DNA from: Topomyia yanbarensis
Taxonomy: Eukaryota > Arthropoda > Insecta > Diptera > Culicidae
Assembly: GCF_030247195.1 (NCBI RefSeq)
Contig: NC_080672.1
Coordinates: 306,683,115 to 306,747,114, forward strand
Direction of reading: 5' to 3'
DNA: 64,000 bases
The notes under the pieces are model-generated. The model made no database searches. It was not told where the DNA came from and saw only the letters and a program-made list of their open reading frames with translations. A program made the position numbers and the translations under genes. This document shows, piece after piece, positions 1-10,421 of the stretch. Numbering within the stretch: the stretch's first letter is position 1; every line of letters begins with the position of its first letter.

Positions 1-505
1 GTTGATTAGTTGTGATTAAACCTTACGTAAGAAATATATTTGATTTATTATTACTATAAATGTACTAAGAAAATAAATATTTTACATTAAGTAGTATAGT
101 CCTACGTCTACAGCTCGTGCAACCCCATAGGGCTGCCCCTTGTAGTTTTTTAGTTCGATCATAGTAAGCCATGCTTAATTTCAATTGTTGTCGGATTATG
201 GGGAATATTCATACGAAAAATTCTTCCAAAGACACCCTGTAAATATATTCGATGGTTTGGCCTCTAGTTAATTAAGTTCACGTTTTTGGCGTTTCCGACC
301 ACTGTGGAATGTTGTCTTCTTTTAGGCGACCGAAACGCGAAGTTGATTGGTTGAATGGTTCAAAAACTAGAATGCCCACAGATTCAAAAAATCTTGCATC
401 TATGCGTGTCATAGTTTGAAAAGAGTTGTTCGTATACAATTGAAGTTACTCGATCTATTTGTCTAAGAAGAAGTGAATTTATAGGGTTCTAAGATCACTA
501 AACAC
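1..505. other. Unassigned AT-rich DNA
   Basis: No open frame of useful length, RNA gene or clear repeat boundary is visible. The composition resembles the rest of the intergenic sequence in the window. Confidence 0.5.
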
Positions 506-830
506 GAATTTGAGGTTAGATTTGGAAAATTCAAAATGGCGAATTCAATATGTCGATCTAAAATAATAAAATATTTATCAATTTGAATGAAACTTCGTAC
601 ATATGGGTATTTGGAGTGGCTGAACACAAATTGGAGATCAAATTTTTAAAATTCAAAATGACGGATCCAATATGGCGGACTAAATCGCTAAATATTGATT
701 AATATCAATGAAATTTTGAATATCAGGATATTTGAGATCATGCATTTGAGGTTATATTTGAAAAATTTCAAATGTCGTATCCAATATGGCGGCCAAAAAG
801 TGATCTTGAATAATGTTCATGAAATTTTGA
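506..830. repeat. Three-unit tandem repeat, about 117-bp period
   Basis: Three diverged units follow one another. Each has a TTTGAGGTTAGATTTGGAAA-like start, then TTCAAAATGGCG or a variant, then CCAATATGGCGG or a variant, and then AT-rich DNA ending near ATGAAATTTTGA. The recurring 'AAATGGCG' motif begins near 536, 655 and 770. Similar 'CCATATTGAATCGGCCATTTTGAA' wording occurs inside the element at 41469-42964, so the unit may be a fragment of a dispersed repeat rather than a local satellite. Confidence 0.65.
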
Positions 831-2690
831 TAAAAACAAGTGTTTTCGAGAAAAATTAAAAAAATATTTTAAGGGTAGTTTCGAAGAATTCAAATGATCA
901 ATTTACAATTAATTCACCATTCCTTCTTTTTCCTCAATCCATTGGTTCTCCTGGCTTCGCTGTTCTCGCTTCGCAATGATCGCTGTTCTTACGGCGCTGC
1001 TTAAACGCTTTTCAGCCTTTTTGATTCGATAGTTGTTCACGGTTTCAGCATAGTTGTGGACATTTTTCTTTGATAACCCTACTATTCTTTCACGAGATAG
1101 CTAAATTTGTTGGTTAGGCCATGCCGGCAACTTGTAAACACACTAATAAACACTACTGCCACCTATAGAATTAATGAGGGGCTACCAGAGTTATCTTCGG
1201 TCGGTACACACTTAAAAATATTTACATCTCGCATGATGTAACATAAAAGAAGCGTCACAACTCACTTGAATTTACATTCAAAAACAAGTAAAAATATGTG
1301 TCGCTCACAATTTTTTCAGTTTCTTCAGCCGAGTTTTACATCAAAAGAAACACATTTTTTTACATGTCAAAACATGTAAAATTCTATTATGAAAAAGACA
1401 AATACGTCGCAATATTGTTTATGTCATATGTAATTCTCAGTTTTTCTAAGTTTGTATAGTAACTTGTTTTAGAGCGCGCGGAGAACTTGTTTCTGAGTAT
1501 CCGTCAACGCTCAGGACATAGGTCCGTTCAAAGCCGTGCAGCGACGGAACTAATTCACGGATCAAAAACATTTTACCAACATATTCCACTTTCAGCCTTC
1601 GATTTACAAAATAAAAAAAATTCGACGTTTTTAAAGTTGTTAAGAACCGAGAAGTTTTAGGACCCTCTTAACAAAGAGTTAGATTACAGTAACAAATGAT
1701 GGTTTCAGGTCAATATTTAAAACTCTAATATCCGGGAACACTGTTGCCATCGGCTTTTTGTTACTACTGCAAAAGAGTTTGAAGGGAACGCCTCAGATTC
1801 CCCGGGAGCTGTTATAACGTAGGTCATGGTAATAGATCATGTAGAGTCCCCTCTATAGGCACACATTTAGCATTTCTAATGCTAAAAAGTTTGAGTTTGA
1901 AAAAACACATAATTTTGACCCATCCAGTTCACCATCTTTGCCCTCTAGAGTAAGGTGTCCTTGAAACAGTCAACGCTGTATTTCAGAAGATGCACGCACG
2001 ACAAGTTCGGTTCGGTGACCACAGCATTGATCTAAACTTTGTACGCGGGCATGCAGACACGGTAGTCCTCCATGAAAGACTTGTTGCTAGTAACGACTGT
2101 CACAAGTCTGATCTTATCTGGGCGAACTTTCGAGATATCGGCCACGGTTTTTTTTATCAGAAAGTAGATCAAATATGGTTCGACCAAATTCAATGTATAT
2201 GTTTTTAAACGGGAACTTGGAGTCCTTGATGTCGAATCTTTTTCGAAGTCCATTTTACCATTATCAGGAATTAGGAATCAGTATTGACTGGCAAATGGCA
2301 CGTTCCCCATGTTGATCGGAGATTTGTGCCTTGCCATGATTTGTCTTTTCATCATTTTCCTGATGTGAAGGATTGGGGAAGTAGTAAGGTTAGGGGAAAG
2401 GAAAATAACGGCAGAGAACAATTAAAACAGAGCATTTTACACCCCCGGAAGGATGCTGAATGATCTGGTAATGGTATAATAGCAGGATTAAAACTTCCAA
2501 CCCTCCCCCAAGGGATTAAGAATTGTTATTTAAATAGTGAGCGGATATATCAACACCTCCCAGGGGATATTGAGATAACAGAACTACAACACACCCGAAG
2601 AGATATTGTCATTCAAATAGGGCTTGAACTGTAGCTCTTTACCTTACTGGGTTAGGAACAATAGCACATCCTTGAGTTTCAGCTCCCTGT
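831..2690. other. Unassigned intergenic DNA
   Basis: No convincing gene. Part of 1190-1440 is rich in TTACAT/ATGTAA words on both strands, which suggests an old inverted-repeat element, but I could not define ends. The part from about 2300 probably includes the 3' untranslated region of the LOA-like fragment that follows in antisense. That is an inference from continuity, because the other copy in the window lacks this stretch. Confidence 0.4.
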
Positions 2691-3337
2691 ATATAATATG
2701 GAAGTACCAAAAATCCGGATACGCAATTGCATTACTACAGGGCAGTTACATATCAAATGATATGAAGTTCCGTAATCTGTATCACAAAGATCACACGAAT
2801 AGCACTCATCACGCTGAATAGTAGCCATGTCATAATTGAATTTGCATGTCTAGTCAGTGCCCTGACTAGAAAAATGCGGCAAATTCTTTGACATTTTTGG
2901 ACTTGCATCCGGCAGAACAGTCTTTGTTTGAACGCAAGTCTGTCGAACTAAGTGCTTTCGGGGCAGCTTGACTGTCAGAGCAAAAATAGATTCTTTTACC
3001 GCGAATTCCCCGTTGAAGTGTCGATTGTACGCCATACAGAATCGCGAAGATTTCTGCTTGGAATACGGTACAGTGTCTACCAAGCAAATGAGATTGGCTT
3101 AATCTCATTTCACGACAATAGACTCCAGCACCGGCTCGGCCATCCAACAAAGAACTGTCAGTATAACAAACTATAAATTCTTCAAATTGTCGCTCCATCC
3201 AGCCAGACAGCCATTCCTCGTGAGGAGGAATTCTCACTTTGAATGTTTTAATAGGAGAACTACGTGTGAGTGTGAGGTCACTGGGAGCAAATGTATACTC
3301 ATCCCAAGCAACTACAGTCATGTGTGGCTAGTTGCAC
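2691..3337 (-). pseudogene. LOA-like non-LTR retrotransposon remnant (RNase H and 3' end)
   Basis: The minus-strand frame 3321-2866 encodes a reverse-transcriptase-associated RNase H. The acidic residues appear in order in CYTDSSLLDGRAGAGVYC, FQAEIFAILYGVQ and CSDSQAA. In the full-length protein this domain follows the reverse transcriptase; here that part is missing. The frame then jumps to KDCSAGCKSKNVKEFAAFF, so the C-terminal half of RNase H has been deleted. The downstream bases at about 2700-2870 match, in inverted orientation, the 3' end of the sense fragment at 46840-47275 (for example AGCAATGCAATTG against GTAATGCAATTG, followed by TATCCGGATTTTTGG). The element is a dead 5'-truncated and internally deleted copy. 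The gypsy element at 3338 begins just beyond it. LOA clade is my best assignment; the R1 or I group is the alternative. Confidence 0.8.
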
Positions 3338-3617
3338 TGTTGAGGACAACCCTATCGCGGTGTATTAATTAGTACCCCGTTCAGCGCTAGGCTCTAACTC
3401 GGCAGCATAGCTGTCAATGTGTGATGCCTGATAAGCGCATCAATGAAATGTTTTTGTGGTTGTCAGTTTCAGTTTGTTTACGTCCTGTATAAAGTTGTAC
3501 CGTGCTTTTAATGTGTTCGATAAAATATAGTTTGTTTTAATTGTTATCGTTCGCGTTTTATTCCCCTGATATAGAGACGATCCGTAAGCAAGTGTCGGGG
3601 ACTTACACGGTACAAAA
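3338..3617 (+). repeat. 5' LTR of the gypsy element
   Basis: This is a direct repeat of 8307-8586. It starts TGTTGAGGACAAC and ends TACAAAA. The only difference I find on reading both copies is T at 3503 against G at 8472. The right end does not show the usual CA-3' terminus, but both the position of the TGCAC duplication and the loss of identity after TACAAAA place the boundary here. Confidence 0.96.
3488..3494 (+). promoter_or_regulatory. Candidate TATA box in the LTR
   Basis: TATAAAG lies inside the 5' LTR, about 130 bp before its end and in the sense direction. That position suits a U3 promoter. The same motif is in the 3' LTR at 8457-8463. Confidence 0.4.
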
Positions 3618-3635
3618 GTGGCGACGAGAATTCGC
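3618..3635 (+). other. Primer-binding site of the gypsy element
   Basis: GTGGCGACGAGAATTCGC begins immediately after the 5' LTR, where the 3' end of a host tRNA primes minus-strand synthesis. TGGCGACGAG is a familiar start for this group. I cannot name the tRNA from the sequence alone. Confidence 0.75.
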
Positions 3636-3719
3636 GAGTGTGGGTAGTTTTTATTCGCCGATAAACAAAACTAACCCAACATTTCGTCACCCGCGCAGAA
3701 GAAAAGAAATTGGAGTGCG

Positions 3720-5080
3720 ATGGCTGATGACGGTAGTGAGTTGAACGGCCAAAATGGTGTTGACCCCCCAGGACTGTTAAATCAACGGCAGCAGTTGAAT
3801 CAGCAGATTAATCCCGCACCAGCGGCCCACCAGCAGCAGCAATTTTTCGCTCCCGTCGTGACTACACACCAGCAACAGCAGCCGTTCATTCCCGTTTCTG
3901 CAGCAGCTGTTTACAAACATTCCGCCCCACCAATCGCAACCCCAGGTCAGTAATGATATGCTCATGCAAATAATGCAGATGATGCAACAGACGATTGCTC
4001 AAAGCCAACAGCAGTTTGCTCAAAGCCAGCTCCAACACCAACAGCTTATGCGGAAAATTCTTTGACAACAGTCCGACGAGCAGCAACAACAGTTTTTTCG
4101 TACTATTGCATCGTCAATAAACGTGCAAGTACCACCGAACCCGGAACAGATCCTTGACTCCTTGGCAAGCAATATCAAGGAATTCCGGTACGAGATCGAG
4201 AGTAATGCCACTTTCGCAGTGTGGTACTCTAGATACGACGATCTTTTCGAGAAGGATGCTGCTAGGCTGGATGACGAGGCTAAAGTTCGTCTCCTAATGC
4301 GAAAGTTGGGTTTAGCAGAGCATGAGAGGTACGTAAGCTTCATTTTACCAAAGTTTCCCAAGCATTTTAGTTTCGCACAGACAGTTGACAAGCTCAAGAG
4401 CCTGTTTGGAGCGAAAGAGTCGGTTATCAGTCGTCGATACCGATGTCTGCAAATCGCGAAGAATCCTACTGAGGATCATGTGGCGTTCGCGTGTAGGGTA
4501 AACAAGGCTTGCGTAGAATTTGAACTGGGAAAGCTCACGGAAGAACAGTTCAAATGCTTAGTATACGTGTGTGGTCTGAAATCGGAGAATGACGTCGAGA
4601 TTCGTACCCGTCTCCTTACAAAAATTGAGGACAATAACGACGTTACATTGGAGCAGCTCTCCGAGGAGTGTCAGCGTCTGTACAACCTCAAACACGACAG
4701 TGCGATGATTGAGTCTGCAGCACCATACAACCAAGTGCAAGCGATACAGAAGTTTGGTGGAAAGCGATTAGGCGAGCGTGACCGAGAGTCACCACAACTG
4801 TCTTCGAGTGCTACCGGAAGGAAGCCAAGTTATCCTTGTTGGCTTTGCGGTGCATTACATTTCGTCCGAGACTGTAGTTACGACAACCATAAGTGCTCCG
4901 ATTGCGGCCAAGTCGGACATCGTGAAGGATACTGCGACAGTGCAAAGTTTCGGAAACCTGGAAGCAGACGTAAGAAGCGAGACGTCTCAGCCAAAGTGGT
5001 GGTGGTCGACGTATGCAGCGTGGAGCAGCGATGCAGATTTGTATCTGTTGGCCTATCTGGAACGGATATTCGACTGCATC
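3720..5080 (+). pseudogene. gag of the gypsy element (broken)
   Basis: The structural protein starts at the ATG at 3720. It has a glutamine-rich N-terminus and then a capsid-like region from about 4123 onward. Two zinc knuckles follow near 4835-4935: CWLCGALHFVRDC (CX2CX3HX4C) and CSDCGQVGHREGYC (CX2CX4HX4C), which would bind the RNA genome. Two breaks are visible. The N-terminal frame runs into TAA at 3951-3953, while the body of gag lies in the next frame, so a frameshift sits in about 3885-3945. An in-frame TGA then stands at 4063-4065. Downstream the gag frame stays open past the knuckles into the protease start, which suggests gag and pol were originally one frame. Confidence 0.88.
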
Positions 5081-8000
5081 TGACATCACTGTCATCAGCA
5101 GGGAGAGTTGGCAGAAACTCGGTAGCCCTGCGCTTTTGCCAGCAACAGTCAAAGCGAAGACAGCATCTGGTAACATTTTGCCACTCGATGGGGAATTCGA
5201 GTGTGACGTCACAATCGGAGAAAGTACACGACGTGATCTGATCCGTGTTACCGAGAAACAACTACATCTACTCGGTTCCGATTTAGTCGAGAGTTTCAAC
5301 CTTTGGTCCGTGCCCATGGACACCTTCTGCTGTCACGTGTCAGGCTCTCCTGCGGCACCCACTGCACTGCAATCGATTTTTCCAAACGTGTTCACCGATC
5401 AGCTCGGTTTGTGCAGCAAAACTAAAGTGAAGTTGGAGCTGAAAAAAAGTGTTCGACCCGTCTTCTGCCCTAAGCGCCCGGTTGCGTACGCGATGTATGA
5501 TGCCGTTGACCAGGAACTCGACCGACTGGTAAATTTGAATATCATCACCCCAGTCGAATATTCGGAGTGGGCTGCTCCGATCGTTGTCGTCCGTAAAGCC
5601 AATGGTTCCATTCGAATTTGTGGAGACTATTCCACGGGGCTTAACGCTGCGCTCCAACCAAATCAGTATCCACTTCCCCTACCGGACGATATTTTCGCCA
5701 AGCTGACTAACTGTAAGGTGTTCAGCCAGATCGATTTGTCCGACGCTTTCTTGCAGGTGGAAGTCGACGAACAGTACCGTAAGTTGCTAACCATCAATAC
5801 GCATCGTGGCCTCTACTCCTACAACCGCCTCCCGCCAGGTGTGAAGATCGCACCTGGTGCCTTCCAGCAGCTCATCGATACAATGCTAGCCGGTCTGCAG
5901 TGCACGTGTGGCTACCTCGATGACGTCATCGTCGGCGGAAAAACTGAAGAAGACCACGATCGCAATTTGCGGGCTGTTCTAAAACGAATTCAGGATTTCG
6001 GGTTCACCATTCGAGTCGATAAATGCACCTTCCGCAAGCAGCAAGTGCAGTATGTGGGTCATATTGTCGACAGTCGCGGATTACGTCCAGATCCGGCCAA
6101 AATCGAAGTGATATCCAAGATGCCGCCTCCAACCGATGCATCTGGTGTGCGATCATTTTTGGGGGCTATCAACTACTACGGCAAGTTTGTTCCCAATATG
6201 CGCAAGTTACGATATCCGCTGGACAACCTTCTCAAGGACGATGCGAAGTTCCAGTGGACTGATGAGTGCCAGAGAGCGTTCGAGCACTTCAAACAAATAC
6301 TCTCCTCGGATCTACTTCTCACACATTATGATCCAAAGCGGGAGATCATTGTCTCTGCCGATGCTTCTTCCGTTGGGCTCGGGGCAACGATTAGCCACAA
6401 GTTCCCCGACGGCACAATCAAAGTCGTCCAACATGCTTCCAGAGCACTCACAAAAGCTGAACAAGGCTACAGCCAACCGGATCGTGAAGGTTTAGCTATC
6501 GTCTTCGCCGTCACGAAGTTTCACAAAATGCTCTTCGGAAGGCACTTTCGTTTGAACACCGACCACCAGCCTTTGCTCCGTATATTTGGATCTAAAAAGG
6601 GAATACCGGTCTACACAGCCAACCGCCTCCAACGATTTGCGCTCAATCTACTGCTCTACGATTTTGACATCGAGTACGTGCCCACCCACAAGTTCGGCGA
6701 CGCAGACTTACTCTCGAGGTTGATCAACCAGCACGTCAAACCCGATGAGGACTATATCATCGCCAGCATCAACCTGGAAGAGAACCTCAGGTCGGTAGTA
6801 TCTCATACAGTTAAAGCTTTGCCTCTCAATTTCAGAGCCGTCGCACAAAGCACCCAAGCAGATCCACTGCTCCGAAAAGTCTACCATCACATTCAGCACG
6901 GTTGGCCGCAATCTGAACATTCAGAATCCGACATCCAGCGATTCCATGCCAGACAGGAATCACTCTCCGTGGTAGATGGATGCATCATGTTTGCCGAACG
7001 GCTCGTCATCCCGTCGCTCCATCGCAAGCGATGCCTCGAACAGCTCCATTGTGGCCATCCTGGTATGCAGCGTATGAAGGCCCTCGCTCGAAGCTACGTG
7101 TATTGGCCCAGTTTGGATGCTGACATCGTCAACTTCGTCAAGGCATGCCAACACTGTGCGGCCGTAGCCAGGTCACCTCCTCACTCTTCACCGGTGCCGT
7201 GGCCCAAGCAGACCGCTCCGTGGCAGCGCGTCCACGTGGATTATGCCGGTCCAATCGAAGGCGAATATTACCTGATCGCCGTCGACTCCTTCTCCAAGTG
7301 GCCAGAAATCATTCAAACGTCCCGTATAACCTCGGCAGCAACCATCAGCATTCTCGGTGGGTTGTTTGCTCGGTTGGGTATGCCTGTTACACTAGTCAGC
7401 GACAACGGAACCCAATTCACGAGCGCTGAATTCGCAGATTTCTGCGCCTCAAACGGCATCGAACACCTCACAACTGCTCCGTTTCATCCACAATCAAATG
7501 GCCAAGCTGAACGATTTGTTGACACGTTCAAAAGGGCTGTTACAAAAATTCGAGAGGGGAGAGGATCGATACAGCAAGCGTTAGACATATTCCTGTTAAC
7601 GTATCGAAGTACACCCAACCGGGCACTGCCAGACCAAAAGTCGCCGTCCGAGGTCATGTTTGGTCGCAAAATACGCACCTGTCTCGAGCTGCTACGTCCC
7701 CCAACGGTACGAACTCCAGTGGCACCGTCGGACGATCACACAAAACCGAGGTTCTTCAGCCGGAACGATTCGGTTTACGCTAAGCTTTATGGCCGTAACG
7801 GTTGGAAGTGGGCTCCTGGAACAATCATCGAAAAAATAGGAGACGTTTTGTATAACGTATGGGTCGATGATCGCCGAATGCTGCGTTCCCATATCAACCA
7901 ACTCCGGAGTCGCCTAGCTGTCGACTCGATACCAAAGCAACCTGCCAATCAAGCCGCCTCTCGTCAGTATTCGTTACCGCTCGACATCCTGTTGGGTGCC

Positions 8001-8297
8001 TGGAATCTACCAAATCAATCTTCTGGCACGCCAGCACCGTCCCTTGTTGCGAGCGGATCTGAATTATCACCTGTCTCCAGTCACGAGCATACCTTGCTAG
8101 GTTCAGTGCCGGCGCTTGCGTCGTCTACACCACAGCAGGAAGTCTCGGCTTTCCCATCAACGTCATCGACATCAACAACATCAACATCAACTGAATTCGA
8201 ATCCGCCATCGAAGTCGAATCCGTGGTAAATCTACCTAGACGTTCTTCACGAACCCGAAGACCGCCGAACAGGTTTGATCCGTACCACCTTTATTAA
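5013..8297 (+). CDS. pol: protease remnant, reverse transcriptase, RNase H, integrase
   Basis: A long open frame ends at TAA 8295-8297. Its first ATG at 5013 is probably not a real start: the first ~20 codons are out-of-frame gag, and true pol begins at the protease remnant near residue 23 (TASDITVIS). The catalytic aspartate and its flanking residues are missing at the frame break. Reverse transcriptase spans about residues 175-345, with YLDD at 301-304. RNase H spans about 440-570 (SADASSVGLGA, NTDHQPLL). Integrase has an HHCC zinc finger (HCGHPGMQRMK, CQHC) and a D,D(35)E core with aspartates at 743 (VDYAGP) and 797 (SDNGTQF) and glutamate at 833. A serine/threonine-rich tail ends SRTRRPPNRFDPYH. 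The polymerase and integrase domains look intact. Confidence 0.96.
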   Translation: MQRGAAMQICICWPIWNGYSTASDITVISRESWQKLGSPALLPATVKAKTASGNILPLDGEFECDVTIGESTRRDLIRVTEKQLHLLGSDLVESFNLWSVPMDTFCCHVSGSPAAPTALQSIFPNVFTDQLGLCSKTKVKLELKKSVRPVFCPKRPVAYAMYDAVDQELDRLVNLNIITPVEYSEWAAPIVVVRKANGSIRICGDYSTGLNAALQPNQYPLPLPDDIFAKLTNCKVFSQIDLSDAFLQVEVDEQYRKLLTINTHRGLYSYNRLPPGVKIAPGAFQQLIDTMLAGLQCTCGYLDDVIVGGKTEEDHDRNLRAVLKRIQDFGFTIRVDKCTFRKQQVQYVGHIVDSRGLRPDPAKIEVISKMPPPTDASGVRSFLGAINYYGKFVPNMRKLRYPLDNLLKDDAKFQWTDECQRAFEHFKQILSSDLLLTHYDPKREIIVSADASSVGLGATISHKFPDGTIKVVQHASRALTKAEQGYSQPDREGLAIVFAVTKFHKMLFGRHFRLNTDHQPLLRIFGSKKGIPVYTANRLQRFALNLLLYDFDIEYVPTHKFGDADLLSRLINQHVKPDEDYIIASINLEENLRSVVSHTVKALPLNFRAVAQSTQADPLLRKVYHHIQHGWPQSEHSESDIQRFHARQESLSVVDGCIMFAERLVIPSLHRKRCLEQLHCGHPGMQRMKALARSYVYWPSLDADIVNFVKACQHCAAVARSPPHSSPVPWPKQTAPWQRVHVDYAGPIEGEYYLIAVDSFSKWPEIIQTSRITSAATISILGGLFARLGMPVTLVSDNGTQFTSAEFADFCASNGIEHLTTAPFHPQSNGQAERFVDTFKRAVTKIREGRGSIQQALDIFLLTYRSTPNRALPDQKSPSEVMFGRKIRTCLELLRPPTVRTPVAPSDDHTKPRFFSRNDSVYAKLYGRNGWKWAPGTIIEKIGDVLYNVWVDDRRMLRSHINQLRSRLAVDSIPKQPANQAASRQYSLPLDILLGAWNLPNQSSGTPAPSLVASGSELSPVSSHEHTLLGSVPALASSTPQQEVSAFPSTSSTSTTSTSTEFESAIEVESVVNLPRRSSRTRRPPNRFDPYHLY

Positions 8298-8306
8298 GAG
8301 GGGAGA
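8296..8306 (+). other. Polypurine tract of the gypsy element
   Basis: AAGAGGGGAGA lies directly before the TG of the 3' LTR, where plus-strand DNA synthesis is primed. It overlaps the last two bases of the pol stop codon. Confidence 0.85.
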
Positions 8307-8586
8307 TGTTGAGGACAACCCTATCGCGGTGTATTAATTAGTACCCCGTTCAGCGCTAGGCTCTAACTCGGCAGCATAGCTGTCAATGTGTGATGCCTGA
8401 TAAGCGCATCAATGAAATGTTTTTGTGGTTGTCAGTTTCAGTTTGTTTACGTCCTGTATAAAGTTGTACCGGGCTTTTAATGTGTTCGATAAAATATAGT
8501 TTGTTTTAATTGTTATCGTTCGCGTTTTATTCCCCTGATATAGAGACGATCCGTAAGCAAGTGTCGGGGACTTACACGGTACAAAA
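8307..8586 (+). repeat. 3' LTR of the gypsy element
   Basis: A 280-bp direct repeat of 3338-3617 with one mismatch (G at 8472). It is followed at once by the target duplication TGCAC. Confidence 0.96.
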
Positions 8587-9396
8587 TGCACGATCTATTG
8601 GGTTACTGTTCTAGAGACCAGTAACTTTAAGATGGAATGTACAAGAAGGTGCTTCTTGTTTCAGAAACACATATAGTGGTTTTATGCAGAGTTGCACTAT
8701 ATCATGACTGTCATTTTTTCTTCAGATTGCACCTAAAGCTTCGGTCACAAATCAAAATGATCGTCTTTTTCAGTTGAGAGAACTTGAGCGACCGAATCTG
8801 AACGTTGTGAGTATCAGCAACAGCGACGAAAGAAAAGTGAGAAGAAAAATATTACGGCTCGCGTACAGCAGACTGTCTTACCTGCAGCGTTGCCATTATT
8901 TATTTTGGAAAATCCGCAAATTTGATATCACTGGCTGACGTAAAAATCCGCAAAAATCCGCAAGCAATAAAAGCCCAATTTTTTTCCACTATTAAGGGCT
9001 TTTTAAGCTTTTTTACAATCTATTATCGTTTTGTATGAATAACTTTTATTTTTCAATTTTCAAATGTTTGACTGAAAACTTTTTCCACACTCGCCGCTGA
9101 ATGTGGGAGAAAATCCACTTTCTCAATGAACTAAAGGAGCTGCGGAAATTCGACCAGATGCATATTTAGTTCTGCGCACCAGAAATTTTCAATAAGGAAC
9201 ATTTAAAAAAAATCATGAATTGGAAATAAAAAATTGAAAATTAAATGATCGAAAAATCACAATTAAAACCTAATAAATTCCAAAAATAAAAAAACAATGA
9301 AGATTAAAAAATAAAATCATCGAAAAATTAAAAAAACCTGAACTGAAAAATGACCAAAAAGCACAACAATTTAAGAATGCGTCAATCAAATTCAAA

Positions 9397-9565
9397 GGGG
9401 CGGGCATAGCGTAGATGATAAATCGTTTGCCTCGTTCGCAGCTCACTTGGATTCAATTATCAATCTCGCACATAGAGTTAGAGAGTTTTCTAAAGAGATT
9501 TTTCTATCCTGAAAAAGGAGGCAAATGACCCTAAGGCTAAATCGTCTATAATCGAAATAAAAGTA
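9397..9565 (+). mobile_element. tRNA-derived SINE, copy 1
   Basis: It starts GGGGCGGGCATAGCGTAG, with an RNA polymerase III A-box-like stretch (TAGCGTAGATGATAAATCG) and a degraded B box (GGATTCAATTATC). It ends near CGAAATAAAAG. It is collinear with the copies at 25112 and 43083. No target duplication is evident, and it is more diverged than copy 2. It lies inside the 4.7-kb hAT element. It resembles the tRNA-related SINEs known from mosquitoes (Feilai type); this assignment is from memory. Confidence 0.8.
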
Positions 9566-10390
9566 ATCTAACTCAGGAACTCACGAATTTAAAAATCAAA
9601 ATGCTTCAAAATTGCAAGTTTAATGATATAAATTTTAGAAATTAAATATTTTAAAAATCTAAAAACTATGAAATTAAAAAAAAAAGTTATTTAAAACTTC
9701 AAAAAGAAAATCATTTCAAAATTCAAAAGTTATCATAAATTGAAAATTGAAAGATATAAAAATATTAAAATCTGAGGATTCAAAAATTTAAAAAGTTAAA
9801 AATTTGAAACCCACAAATTTAAAAAATTGAAGATTTAAAAATCTAATAAACAATTAAGATATTATTTTTTTTGCAGGTTCAACTGGAATAGGCCTAAACA
9901 TTTAATTTGAAATTTCTGATTTTAAAAATTGAAATGCATAAAAATTTTAAAATATTATTGCAAAAAAAAATTAAATTCAAAAGTAAATATATTTAAGAAT
10001 TCCAGAAGTTAAACATTTAAAAATTTATATATTTTAAAATTTGAAGATTTGTTAATTGAAAATTTTGTGATATAAAGATTATATCAAAATTTGGGAATTA
10101 AATAGTTTAAAAACATAAGGTTTAAAGGATTAAACATTAAAAACTTTAAAATTCAAAGATTTTGATGTTCCATTTCTTCTCAAAATTTAAAAATCAGAAA
10201 TACAAAAATTTGAGAATCCAAGAATTTCGAAATTTAATTAATTGAAAATCAATAAGAAAAATATTCATAAATTTAAAACAAAAAATTAAATATTCATAAA
10301 TTTGATTTTAAAGCATTATACTTTCAAAATTATAGACTTTTAAATCTGTAAAGTTTTAAAACATTAGCGTTTTTTAATTTTAATGCTTAA
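9566..10390. repeat. AT-rich degenerate simple repeat
   Basis: About 800 bp are built of AAAATTTAAAAATT- and AAATTGAAAA-like words with no stable period. There is no coding content. It is part of the interior of the hAT element and may be an expanded low-complexity tract. Confidence 0.65.
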
Positions 10391-10421
10391 CAGTTATGTG
10401 CCCAACAAAAAAACACCTTTA

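Larger units (their letters stand above)
3338..8586 (+). mobile_element. Ty3/gypsy LTR retrotransposon, nearly complete
   Basis: Two 280-bp LTRs flank an internal region in the canonical order: primer-binding site, gag, protease, reverse transcriptase, RNase H, integrase, polypurine tract. The host bases TGCAC occur directly before the 5' LTR (3333-3337) and directly after the 3' LTR (8587-8591), a 5-bp target duplication typical of Metaviridae-type integrases. There is no env frame after integrase, so this is an intracellular retrotransposon, probably of the mag-like branch judging by two gag zinc knuckles and no env. It is recent: the LTRs differ at one position. It is not autonomous, because gag has a frame break and a TGA and the protease has lost its active-site segment. 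Confidence 0.97.

Noticed and set aside
4811..5323. 170-codon minus-strand frame over gag-pol
   Set aside because: Shadow of the gag zinc-knuckle and protease region on the opposite strand.
3338..8586. Endogenous retrovirus with an env gene
   Set aside because: The pol frame stops within the polypurine tract and the 3' LTR follows at once, so there is no room for env.
8317..8591. Possible host gene start just after the gypsy LTR
   Set aside because: The minus-strand frame 8591-8409 is LTR sequence and is equally present in the 5' LTR.
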